This document shows, piece after piece, positions 48,392 through 59,140 of a stretch of DNA of 64,000 bases. This stretch comes from Haliclona indistincta (taxonomy: Eukaryota; Porifera; Demospongiae; Haplosclerida; Chalinidae). Numbering within the stretch: the stretch's first letter is position 1; every line of letters begins with the position of its first letter. The translations under genes and the position numbers were made by a program. The notes beneath the pieces were generated by a model. It did no database searches, was not told where the DNA came from, and worked only from the letters and a program-made list of their open reading frames with translations. Location of the stretch: positions 5,005,910 to 5,069,909 of the forward strand of contig OZ024790.1 of the NCBI GenBank assembly GCA_964017065.1, written 5' to 3'.

Positions 48392-48984
48392 CACGAGGGG
48401 CGTGATCTGGGTGTGTTTACATTTCTGCAGTAATGCGTATGTGCGGATTAGTACTATAGTGTGAACAACACAGATCAAGAGCACAGATCTGATGCATAAT
48501 TATCTGGCTGCTGGAATATCCATTTGAGTGGTCACTAGCAAAGATTGCTCAACATGCATTATGATTCACTTTACTGTAAAATTCAATCTACATGTTCAGG
48601 AGTCACGGAGGCTTTCAGTTCAATCAGCATTACATGTATGTGTCTAAAATTAGATCTACGAATTGCACAATCTATCTTACACATGTATATACAGCTACCC
48701 CTGGTAAATATAATTATTGACTTTTGGCAGATGAGCCGGTTTAGTAGAGAAGACTGATACTCATAATTATTATACTCTCCTTTGGTAATTAACTGGATTA
48801 AAACCATCAATTGAAAGCATCTTCTAGTAATTTTCCTTGTCCTTCAGCTTGTTTAGTGTTTCTACTTAAATATAGTGCCCATGGAAGGCGAAATATTAAT
48901 AAGGTGATCATAATTATTGTTCATAATGACAACATGCAGTGATTATAATTATGTAGCTGTCCTTGCACTGCCATACTTTTAATT

Positions 48985-49330
48985 TGAGGTAACTCTGTGA
49001 GCTGCATGTGGTGCTGAATGGTGGACTGCAGTAAATGTTGTCAAACTGCTTGCATTAGGAGTTTTCTGATTATTGTGAAATGAGTCAACTGGCTGCATGA
49101 GTACAGTTACAGTAGAGACAAGAGAGCTTTCCCATGATGGAGTCAGGTTGTGGAAGGTGTAGCTTGAGTACACTAGGCTCAGCTTGGAGTAGTCATTCAG
49201 CAATTGCCAAATAAAAATTATATTCAAGGTTTTGCTAGTGAGTATACTCAAAGGTGAGCTCCTTACCTGTATCGTAACCAGTATAAGGTGCTGCACATTG
49301 TGACAAATTTGACTATAAGCGGCCACTCTT
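48985..49330 (-). pseudogene. MATH-domain relic of a TRAF paralogue, copy 2
   Basis: Matches the antisense of the second MATH domain ('tggtggactgcagtaaatgt', 'aactgcttgcattaggag'), then part of the first MATH domain ('cctgtatcgtaaccagt', 'ggtgctgcacattgtgac'). No open frame. Confidence 0.6.
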
Positions 49331-49441
49331 CATCATTAGGTCATTTCTTCAAATCAATACCTGGTTGATAAGTAATGAATAATGCAACAAGGAATTTAGA
49401 AATCCCACTGAGTTATACAAACTCAGTACTAGGCAAGTATA

Positions 49442-49648
49442 TACCGTATAGCGAGAAATTTTGGTGGACAAAATTTGGTGAATTTGCTAAGAATACTGAT
49501 TTTGGCAGTTAATATTTTGGCAAATTGATGCAAAGGCGGATAGACACACCCACAATCATTTCATTTTGGCGTTTAAATTTTGGCGTTTCGTGTGCAATCC
49601 GCCAAATTCGCCAAAATTTTGTCCACCAAAATTTCTCGCTGTACGGTA
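49442..49648. mobile_element. Palindromic MITE, TACCGTATAGCGAGAAATTT family
   Basis: Long inverted arms from TACCGTATAGCGAGAAATTT at the left to AAATTTCTCGCTGTACGGTA at the right. A half copy starts at about 56244 and a related GC-richer copy is at 58480-58600. Confidence 0.85.
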
Positions 49649-50262
49649 GGTTATATAATTATTGTAAGAATAATTATGGGAGTTGAAGGGATAAAATTCT
49701 TGCAACTTTTATTTTTACAAGCCAGAAATTGAAGTATGCTGTGAGTATATCAAATTTATAAAAATGTACGTGACAGAAAATAGCATGCAAAATAATTAGG
49801 CTATTTGCACAGACAAAAGCAAGCCTAAATAATTATGCTCCATATAATAATGCTCCTATTAAATAACCTGAATCGTGGTGTGGCTGGTAGAGAAGATTTC
49901 ATGGACTCATTTATGATCTGTTGTATACTACATGATCATGTCCTTCGCAATTCCAATCTACATACCAGCCCATTATCATACATAATTGTATTATACATGC
50001 TTACCGCACTCTAAGTCGACACCTTCATTGCTAGCCTAGCAATAGCCAAGTAGAGCAGCCACTGTACTGCACGTGCATGCATGGTCTAGATTTATTATAA
50101 TAATAGCACATAATTATTGTGTATTACCTCCATGTTCGCTTTCATTATGTGCCAGTGGCAATATTCATCTCTACACATTTTTTATTTAACTTTCATTGGG
50201 ACTAGTTGACAAGCAAGAAATAATATGGACACTGCATGTTGACTACTACAACAACAACCTTA

Positions 50263-50931
50263 CTATAAAAATTCTTTTTCAATTGTACAACTCAGATTAT
50301 TTTCTCCTACATAGTTAGATCGTAGCACAGTCACAATAGTCTTCCAGTTGAGGCTCTTAAGTGTAGGCTGCTGCTGCGCATGCCAGTATGTGAACACATC
50401 CTCAAAGCACGCAATAGGATCTCCATGACGTTGCTGATCAAAACCATTTAGAACTTCCATACTGATGCCAAGAGACACACCCACTCTCCTCCACTTGGCA
50501 GGTATCTTGCTGCCTACTGCTTCCATAAAGTTTGACAGTGGAATTGCTTTGGTGCCTGCACAAACAGATAAATATTACACATAATACACAGCCAGCATAA
50601 ACTAACTAGCTGATGCAGTGAAGTGAGTGTGTCTACATGAAGACACTATTGCTGTAAAACATACAATACAGCACTGTGTTGCTCACCAGGTGAGGGAGCA
50701 GAAGATGAGGGATAGTGAAAGACCGAGATCACCAGTTAGGAAGTTAGGGTAGCAAGATCACCAGTTAGGGATGGTGAGAAAATTGAAAATGAATGATGAA
50801 CATGTTTTTCTGCATACAGCTTACCTGCATCTGCTTTTGTCTGACTCTGCTCTTCTGAAAAATAGTACAAGCGTGCAGCATGTTATACAAGATCATGTGT
50901 AGTGTTGCATACCTGTGCCACTTGAGGCCAT
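50263..50931 (-). CDS. Short Death-domain protein
   Basis: The start exon is 50931-50913 (MASSGT), with donor GTATGC in phase 1. The second exon, 50854-50825 (EEQSQTKADA), is in phase. A linker exon near 50760-50687 has no clear acceptor in this copy. The last exon, 50555-50263, encodes the Death domain (AVGSKIPAKWRRVGVSLGIS, CFEDVFTYWHAQQ) and ends at a stop. The product would be about 110-150 aa, little more than a Death domain with a polar leader. A Death-only adaptor or decoy is plausible. It is a paralogue of the C-terminal exons at 35393 and 55250. Confidence 0.6.
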
Positions 50932-51142
50932 GGACCCAATAGCTAGCTTGTACGAGTTGATCTATACTGACAACTTACTGAAGTCAACATAAATTTGAAT
51001 ATGTTATCCGCAGGGCGTGTCACGAGCTTAAACGTTATTCATAGGAATTTAAGTACATTGATTTTGTAAGCCGGATGTCCCAATACTAGGAGAGCATATT
51101 CATTAGCGTAACAATAACCATCGAACCAGTAAGTTACTAGGA

Positions 51143-52240
51143 ATTAAGGTGGCGGGTGCGCATGAATATCATTAGCGAATGACTTTTTGCTAACCGTATT
51201 TTTTTACTTTCTGTACAGGTCAGAAGAAGAAAACCTACACCACACATTTGTATTATTGTATATACTTGCTGTTAGCGATGTGCACTAAAAAGTTTAAACC
51301 GTCTGAATCAATTACTAGTTGTTTTAGGTGGCTTCTGCTAACCTTTAGCAGCACACAAATCTAAATTTCGTTAGAATCGGTGCTAAACTGGCTGAGTTAC
51401 AACGGGTTTTGTGGCGGTTACTGTGTGATTTCGTTCTCCACTACTTTACAATTACAAAGCCGGCTTCCTGGTTACAGCGGCGCTGTTGCGCATTTCGTAG
51501 CATAGGTGTAAAACAGTCATCTTGAGTATGACACGACAGCATGGGCTACGCTAACTTGTTCGGCATACTTATTGAAGCAAACTACGACCAGCCAGATCCA
51601 CAACAATGGCTATAACGGACGCTCGACCAGCTATTTGCCTGTTGCAGTACATGGCGAACAGGCCAGTTAGCATAACACTCCAGCTGTGCGCGACTTTGGA
51701 GCACGTTTGCACTTACCTAAACTGTTACTAATATCTTTGTAAGTGCTGGTCAGAGGCATTCTCCAAGTTTAACTAACATTGCAAACTGTTTGACTACGAA
51801 AATAATTTTTTATCACCAAATTGCTGGGGGGTTTTGATCTAGCACTGATTGATCATTGCAAAACAGCATTGTTTCTAAGAATTGTCCGCTTAAATTTCAC
51901 AATTAGTTGGAATCAGCGTATCTGAAAACCTTTGGGCGGTTTTTAGCCACTGAAACGGCACTCAGACGTCGCGCAAGACAATTTCCACTTTTTGAATTGA
52001 AAAAGGTGGAGACATTTCCGGCCGCATGACCATGCCCACGCACATCGCTATTGCTGTATGTAAAATACACCCCCACTTGAATTGCTCGCTGCCCTCCCCC
52101 CACACACACACAGACTATGTTTCCGCCCACACCAAGGTCGATGAACTCCATACCTTGCACTAGTACTGTTGATAGTTGAATGTGACACAACTTTTACTGC
52201 AACATGTTTAATTCATTAAAAAAAATCATAAATATTATTG
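51143..52240. other. Unexplained stretch beginning at a TTAA end
   Basis: The paralogous flank at 61800-61830 reads '...ctaggaattaagttactg', while here the same flank runs into TTAAGGTGGCGGGTGCGC, the end sequence of the TTAA family. I could not find the opposite end before the homology resumes near 52085. No frames are supported. It may be a longer member of that family with a decayed right end. Confidence 0.4.
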
Positions 52241-52250
52241 TCTACATGTA

Positions 52251-52420
52251 TTAGCTGCTAGAGATGTATTGTTCCAATGCAGTCTTGAGATGTAGTGTTC
52301 TCTTAGTGTGCTCCTCTCTTGCTCTCTCCATCATCATAGTCTGAGCAGCCAGGGCCTCTCTCAGCTTGCTACACTCAGCCTGTAGTGACCTGGTCTCCTC
52401 ACTACACTGCTTCTTCACCT
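52251..52420 (-). pseudogene. Duplicate terminal exon of the coiled-coil gene
   Basis: The - strand reads EVKKQCSEETRSLQAECSKL, then TMMMERAREEHTKR and ends at TAA. It is nearly identical to 61996-62168 and one codon shorter. The other exons are absent upstream, so it is part of a duplicated block (about 50930-53090 against 60700-62830) and is probably not expressed alone. Confidence 0.75.
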
Positions 52421-53259
52421 CTGAGCAAAGATAACATGGTGATGATTACAAATTTTTTCATTCAACCACAGTCAGGAGCTCAATGACTGCAGTGAGCAAG
52501 AGCATATTGAGCCCACGAAGTGAGCGAAGGAACGTAACTCTGTATTCTCACAATACAATGGTGAAATCCAAACATGGCTGCCGTCTGATACAGGTATCAT
52601 TACTTTTCTGCTGTCTACTGTTGCTAGAGTATCTTTACTACTACTCTTCGTTGAAACTATCCTATAGCATGTGAAAGGCAACTAGGCAAGAGTTATGAGA
52701 CTGAACACTGGGTGCGGTCAATGCATTTTTCTCCTTATTTGGTCTGTCAATCCCTCATTTGGAATGTTAATACTGTATGTTCACAGGATTTTATCATTTA
52801 CAGAATTACACACTCCTTCAACGGGTACTTCTTGATGAGCTCTTACAGAGAGCATGTACTATCAGCCGCCATCTACTGTACACTATATCTAGAAACACAG
52901 CTATATTTGCAATTCAAATAATATAATCGAATTAATGCATGGAATCGTCTTGCCTCTAACTCTAACTTCTTACCGCTCACTCTCATTATGCATTCAAAAC
53001 ATTGATGCAAAAAAATTAATTGCTTAACAAAAATGCTGTATTCAAAATTTTTGAGAACACCCAAAATAACCCAAAATAACATGGGCTTAAAGTTAGTTTA
53101 ATTGTACAGAACTTTGCTGGGATAGGGAAAACTTGCTATGTACAATAACACCAACTATAGATAGGAGGTTCTGGAGTCATGCCCCCAGGAAATTTGAAAT
53201 TTATATTCGCATTCACATTTTAGACTACATTCATCTCTAAAGCTATTTATGTTTGTATG

Positions 53260-53423
53260 TACAGTGGAACTCCTCTTAGCGGACACCCCTCATCCCTCTA
53301 TAATGGACACTTACTGAATCCCAAATATAACCCATAATAAACCCCTGACCAGAGGACACCCTCTCTATAATGGACGATTTTTGTTTGTCCCAATGGTGAC
53401 CGCCTTAGAGAGGTCCCACTGTA
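53260..53423. mobile_element. TACAGTGG MITE
   Basis: Starts TACAGTGGAACTCCTCTTAG and ends GAGAGGTCCCACTGTA, with inner 'tctataatgga' blocks. The ends and TA flanks are those of widespread Tc1/mariner-type MITEs. Confidence 0.8.
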
Positions 53424-53627
53424 CAATAAAGTAACTGTGATTGAAATTTTGGGGCAGGGGAAGTCATACTTGGGGAAATCTAAGGCACTCCTAACACACT
53501 AATATAAAGCCCTGTTGTATACATGTATGTCTTCTAACCAGTTTAGAGTGTTGTTCACTCAGAGCTCTTCACTGACTCAAGCTCTCCTGTAGTACACAAG
53601 CTAACACTGAAAGATGTCAGGCATTTG

Positions 53628-53850
53628 TACCTCACACACACACACACACATGCACTCACACAGACATACACACAGACACAAACAATTCCAACACACACGC
53701 TGTACATACAGTTGTACCTCACCCACTTCACAGTATCCCTCACACAATCACCCTCACAGGTACACACTCACACTCATGCATACAAGCATACAAGCATACT
53801 CACTATCACTCTCTCACACTCTCACCTAGTAAGGAGTGATACTTAGTGAT
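53628..53850. repeat. CA-rich simple repeat
   Basis: Degenerate (CA)n/(CACT)n tract. Open frames here are Thr/His-rich artefacts of the repeat. Confidence 0.9.
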
Positions 53851-53924
53851 ACATGCATAGTCTACATTTATTAGGGAGACACGGTAGTGTCTCCCTATGT
53901 AGGGATGAACGAGAAAACAAGATG

Positions 53925-54390
53925 GCGGCTACATACAATGTATTAGCGTTCAAACGCTGATATTTCGCCTGGTGATAAATTTTATACGTCCAAAGACACT
54001 TAGATCTGCTCTCTGGCGTTGCCCCATCTTACAGTAGCAAGGAGATTGCTCGAAATTGTTACTAAAGTGACGAACCTGGAAACGGTGAAAATCGACTTTC
54101 GTCATCTTCGTTTTCTTATTCTTCTTTCTTCCACTCGCCTAGCGCCTTTACGCGAGCAGTGTCAAGACCAAAACACCCACGAATAGTCGTGAAATTCTCC
54201 TGGCATGTGCCTTTTGAACTTACTTTTTAGCGAAACGACGATATACATTTGACGAGCTCACGATCACGAACAGTTGTCAGCTAAGTGTTTGACGCCATTA
54301 TTGCGATTACGTAATACGCACGTGACCAAACACTCATGTAGAGTATCGCCATATGGAGAGCGCATATTGGCGTCTGGAGTCTTCGAAGAA
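53925..54390 (-). repeat. Dispersed repeat R1, copy d
   Basis: Close inverted copy of 6890-7400. The THAP-like segment is also present, with small differences. Confidence 0.8.
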
Positions 54391-54689
54391 CAACTCACAG
54401 AGTAAGGTCGTGTAGTATCACCGTTCTGCTGCTTGCCAGATAGTATCACAGCCATACAGAAAATTCTAAACCAGAGTGGGCGGGGCTCGTATGCTGTGCA
54501 TCCAGGCTGCAGCATGCATGAATGCATGAGCTAGTTTCACCATTTAGGAGCTACAAGTTAAAAAGCAATTATCAAGAAAAGCAAACCAAACCAATGATGG
54601 AAACAAAAAAGAGATACATTATCTTGCCGAATTCGAACTGCACCAAAAATTTGAAACTCACTGTAAAAGAAAAAAGGACACAAACAAGA

Positions 54690-55080
54690 AAATAAAAAGA
54701 TTTCTAACGAAATCAAAAGGATGTAGGGATAAAGAAATCTGCTACTGGTCCACAATGTAAACCAACAAGGAGCAAGCATGGAATGGTAACACGATTGACT
54801 TGCTAACAGACCATAGATCCCTACATCAGTGGCTGACTACAGCAGTTCTGCTAGTTGCTATTGACTGACACCTGACATGCATTGGTTAGCTTGTGACAAA
54901 ATAATTATAGTATAGTCAAAATGTTATGTACAGCCACTGATGTAGGGATCTATGGTCTGTTAGCAAGTCAATCGTGTTACCATTCCATGCTTGCTCCTTG
55001 TTGGTTTACATTGTGGACCAGTAGCAGATTTCTTTATCCCTACATCCTTTTGATTTCGTTAGAAATCTTTTTATTTTCTT
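54690..55080. repeat. Foldback element, copy b
   Basis: The arms are reverse complements (54695-54830 and 54935-55075) and match the copy at 6207-6589. Confidence 0.8.
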
Positions 55081-55249
55081 TTATAATTGTGTTAACAATC
55101 CGTATAACCTCCATGTTGGTTTACATTGTAGGCCGGTGCATGCAATACAAATTTTGATTTAATTTTCATTGGGACTAGTTGACAAGCAAGAAATAATACG
55201 GACACATGCAGCAAATAAACAATGTTGACTACTACAACAATTAATTTCA

Positions 55250-55904
55250 CTATAAAAATTTTTCTTGAATAGTGTAACTCAGATTATTCTCTCCTACATA
55301 GTTAGATCGTAGCACAGTCACAATAGTGGTCCAGTTGGCTGGGCTCTGTGGAGTAGAATGCTTCTGCCAGTGTGTGAACATGTCATTAAAGCACTCATTG
55401 GGATCTGCAAGGCGATGGTTCTCGATCCCATCTAGAACTGATCCCAAGAGACACACCCACTTTCCTCCATTTAGCAGGTATCTTGCTGGCTACTTCTTCC
55501 ATAAAATCTTTCAGTAAAATTGCATCGGTGCCTTGACAAACAGACAATTAAGACATTATTGCTGTAAAACATACAACACAACATTGTGTTGCTCACCAGG
55601 TGAAGCACCAGACACACACTGAGTTGTTGGTAGGTCATCAGATTGAGCAGAAGATGAGAGGATAGTGGAAGGCTGAGAAACAGCTGTAGCACAATCACCA
55701 GTTAGGGATGGTGTGAGAATTGAAACTGCATGATGAACATGTGTTGACCAATGCATGACCAAATAGAATTAAAATGTATCTACATACAGCTCACCAGCAT
55801 GAGCTTCTGTCTGAATCTGCTCTTCTGAAAATTAGTAATGCAACCATGCAGCATGTTATACAAGATCCTGTGTAGTGTTGCATACCTGTGCTACTTGAGG
55901 CCAT
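55250..55904 (-). pseudogene. Short Death-domain gene with frameshift
   Basis: The start exon at 55904 (MASSST, phase 1 donor), second exon (EEQIQTEAHA) and linker exon (AVSQPSTILSSSAQS, acceptor GTGCTACAG) are intact. In the Death-domain exon (55533-55250) seven bases are missing after GISMxx compared with paralogues, so the frame shifts from VSLGIS to a wrong frame. The rest (VLDGIENHR...CFNDMFTHWQKH) is open only in the other frame. The domain is therefore broken in its middle unless the assembly is wrong here. Confidence 0.7.
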
Positions 55905-56011
55905 AGATCCTAGCTAGCTTGTGCGAGTTGATCTATACTGACGAAGCTATACTGACAACCAGGAGCATAAGGGGAAAGAGTGTTCAACTCCAATGCACGC
56001 AATAGAAATAC

Positions 56012-56241
56012 CCAAACGTAAACTCCGCCACGCGCTGCGCACGTGAGGCTTACTGATTTTTCAAGCTGTTTGCTGCGAAAAGGCAGAAAAGGTAAGGCCG
56101 ACAGATTTGCTGGCGATCTGAACACCACGCACGTCAAAAGCCACAGAGCGGTGAAATTGCCTAATAATAAAATTATTATGCTGTTATTATGGAAGTTTTT
56201 TGGACGCGCACGGCGCGCGCCGCACCAAGCTTTACGTTTGG
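56012..56241. mobile_element. MITE with CCAAACGTAAA ends
   Basis: Inverted ends CCAAACGTAAA and TTTACGTTTGG near 'atac' flanks. It lies just upstream of the Death gene at 55904. Confidence 0.6.
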
Positions 56242-56535
56242 ATACCGTATAGCGGGAAATTTTATAATAATAAAATAATTATTACAATAATGATTTATGA
56301 ACAATAAATGCTAAAAATGGATATACGGAGCATGAAGATAATTATAATAGCTATGAGTCTTGAATGTGGACATGGAGATGGAGTCACAGTCCAGATTCAG
56401 AGCACACCACATCGATTGGAGATGACAAGCGCACTCTGACGGGAAAGCCGCATCTTGAGCGGTGGCCACGATAGAGGATCTCAGAAGTGAGAAAGATAGT
56501 GAGCATCTCATCCATGACAGGACACTAGGGTAGTA

Positions 56536-58330
56536 GTCAGGTGGCTTATGTCCAAATTTTCAGGTTTTGGGGACGTTGCGGATAAAAGCACCAAACTTTG
56601 TACATTTATTCACTAGTACATATCAAGTAATTTCAGGGTAGGTACCACCTCTGAAACCAATCTTAACATAGGAAAATAATTAATTAAAACATTTGCAGCG
56701 TCAGCAAAAAATTGCAAGAAATTCTGGTGATGTTGCAGATAAAAGCACCAAACTTTGCAAATTTATTCACTAGTACATATCAAGTAATTTCAGGGTAGGT
56801 ACCATCTTTGAAACCAATCTTAACATAGGAAAATAATTAATTAAAAATTTACAGCGTCAGCAAAAATTATAAGAAATTCTGGTGATGTTGCAGATAAAGG
56901 CACCAAATTTTTTCACTAGTACATATGAAGTAATTCCATGGTAAGTACCACTTCTGAAAGAATTCCTAACATAGGAGAATAAATCACAATTATTAAAAAT
57001 TGTCACGGCATTGTCAGCAAATTACTCTGTAGTCTAAGAAACAACTCAGCAGAATTTAGTATACAATTTATTTGTTGCAATTACATGTGGCCACACAGCT
57101 CTGTACAGTTCTACTGGGCTTTCCTACATGAATATCTTGCACTATATACCGGCAACCCCCTTGTCACTCTTGCAGCCACATTTTACCACTTCACTGCAGG
57201 CTGCATGCAGAGGAGAGTGGCAGTGTGTACCACACTGGCAGCCAAGACAAATTCTCCTCATTCAATGTCGAACGGTACTCTTCTCGTGAGGGTGATTCTT
57301 GTGGCTGGTCGCTGGTAGTCCAAATTCCAGCCTGATATGGTACAAGATTCGAAGTGCAACATTAACAGAGGGGTTTTTCGATGCCTCGAACACTTTACTA
57401 TTGCAATTTATATGATAGGACAAGCAGTTTGGAGTATGTATAAACGAAGCATGAAGAGAGCTGTTTTGTCAAAAGGACCGAACAATGGAAAACATGCATA
57501 CCTCCAATGCAAGACGCTCTGCAACAGCACTCGAAACCGTAAAGTGTATCCTATCAGGCTGGAATTTGGACTACCAGCGACCAGCCACAACAAGAAGCAC
57601 CCTCACCACAAGAGTACGGTCGGACATTGAATAAGGAGAATTTGTCTTGGATGCCAGTGTGGTACACACTGCCACTATCCTCAGTGAACTGGTAAAATGT
57701 GGCTGCAAGAGTGACAAGGGTTGCCGGTATTGCAAGATGTTCATGTAGGTAAGCCCAGTGGAACTGTACAGAGCTGTGTAGCCACATATGATTGCAACAA
57801 ATAAATTGTATACTAAATTCTGTTGAGTTGTTTCTTAGATAGAGTAATCAAGATTTGCTGATGATGACATTGCATTTTTTAATAATTATGATTTATTTTC
57901 TTATGTTAAGAATTCTTTAGAAGTGGTACTTACCATAGAATTACTTGATATGTACTAGTGAATAAATTTGCAAAGTTTTGTGCCTTTATCTGCAACATCA
58001 CCAGAATTTCTTGTAATTTTTTGCTGACGCTGCAAATTTTTAAATTAATTATTCTCTTATGATAAGATTGGTTTCAGAGGTGGTACCTACCCTGAAATTA
58101 CTTGATATGTACTAGTGAATAAATGTACAAAGTTTGGTGCTTTTATCTGCAACATCACCAGAATTTCTTGTAATTTTTTGCTGACGCTGCAAACTTTTTT
58201 CATTAATTATCAAGAATGGTTTCAGAGGTGGTACCTACCCTGAAATTACTTCATATGTACTAGTGAATAAATGTACAAAGTTTGGTGCTTTTATCCGCAA
58301 CGTCCCCAGAACTTCCTTAAGCCACCTGAC
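56536..58330. mobile_element. 1.8 kb inverted-repeat element with repeated subunits
   Basis: Ends GTCAGGTGGCTTA and TAAGCCACCTGAC, flanked by TA. Each arm has three tandem units of about 120 bp, built on 'gataaaagcaccaaacttt' and 'cactagtacatat'. Inner arms at 57080-57340 and 57540-57790 are also inverted copies, around a unique centre. It is related to the element at 28567-29903. No transposase frame is visible. Confidence 0.85.
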
Positions 58331-58479
58331 TATAGGGTCTATCCCATTTGGTGGAGAGGAGGGAGGCGATTCTTTTATAGGCTATAGAGTATAGTAGCTT
58401 CTCGTCCTAGTCCACCTGTTGGGGAGAGCACAAGGGGGGTGAAGCAGCCATGTTCCACTTCTCTGATTCGAGCTCCATA

Positions 58480-58600
58480 CTCCCGCGGGAAATTTTCGCG
58501 AATGCGCGAGATAGAGCATTTCGCGACTCATAATAACGCGAATAGCCTTTAATTCGCGAAATTATCTCCCGCGAAAATTTCCCGCTTTACGGTAAATCGC
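58480..58600. mobile_element. Small CG-rich palindromic MITE
   Basis: 'actcccgcgggaaattttcg' returns reverse-complemented as 'gcgaaaatttcccgctttac' about 100 bp later. It resembles the TACCGTATAGCG family. Confidence 0.6.
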
Positions 58601-58739
58601 GGCTAAACGCTCCTTCCTTTAATTTTAGATTGTGTCTATTGACACCAATTCGTTGGTGTCAATAACGGCCACCGAAATGCTATTGACACCAACCTAAACC
58701 ACTATAAAGGCATGTTTGTAGCGTTGATTGGTCAGCAGG

Positions 58740-58822
58740 TTCTGATGGCTCAGCGGTTTAGCACGGTGGCTTGTAATGCGATTGTTCAGGATCGATTCTC
58801 GCTCCAAGCGTTTTTTTTTCCA
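58740..58822 (+). other. tRNA-like Pol III promoter segment
   Basis: TGGCTCAGCGGTTTAGCA matches the A-box consensus. About 35 bp on, GGATCGATTCTC approximates a B box, followed by a T9 run that could end Pol III transcription. The cloverleaf looks poor, so it is more likely a SINE head or tRNA-derived piece than a working tRNA. Confidence 0.4.
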
Positions 58823-58854
58823 GAAAACTTCAGTTTTAGCTACAATGTTTTTAG

Positions 58855-59010
58855 CTCGACGATCCTTAGTTAGGAAGACCCTCGCGACGATCCTTAGTTA
58901 GTTAGGAAGACCCTCCCGACGATCCTTAGTTAGGAAGACCCTCGCGACGATCCTTAGTTAGTTAGGAAGACCCTCCAGACGATCCTTAGTTAGTTAGGAC
59001 GACCCTCCCA
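58855..59010. repeat. Minisatellite inside the MULE-like element
   Basis: About five units of 'cgatccttagttaggaagac' plus 'cctcccga', 33-37 bp each. Units differ by duplication of 'ttag'. Confidence 0.9.
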
Positions 59011-59140
59011 ACTTTGCGCAGTTAGGAGAAGGTTTTTTTTAGGGTTTAGGGTTTAGGATTTAGGTTGGTGTCAATAGCGTTTTGGTGGCCATTATTGACA
59101 CCAACGAATTGGTGTCAATAGACACAGCCTTAATTTTATG

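Larger units (their letters stand above)
58628..59129. mobile_element. Mutator-like element with 9-bp target duplication
   Basis: Terminal inverted repeats of about 75 bp begin with a TGTGTCTATTGACACCAATT core. They are flanked by TTAATTTTA on both sides (58619-58627 and 59130-59138). Long TIRs plus a 9-bp duplication fit MULE elements. It carries a tRNA-like segment and a minisatellite but no transposase. Confidence 0.7.

Noticed and set aside
53614..53846. His/Thr-rich proteins
   Set aside because: The frames are translations of a CA-rich simple repeat and occur in overlapping phases.
57085..57787. Possible protein genes on both strands
   Set aside because: The two frames are mirror images produced by the inverted arms of the 56.5-58.3 kb element, and no domain is visible.
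59036..59062. TTTAGGG-like telomere motif
   Set aside because: Only two to three units, and they lie inside the inverted end of the MULE-like element, mirrored by 'cctaaacc' near 58695.
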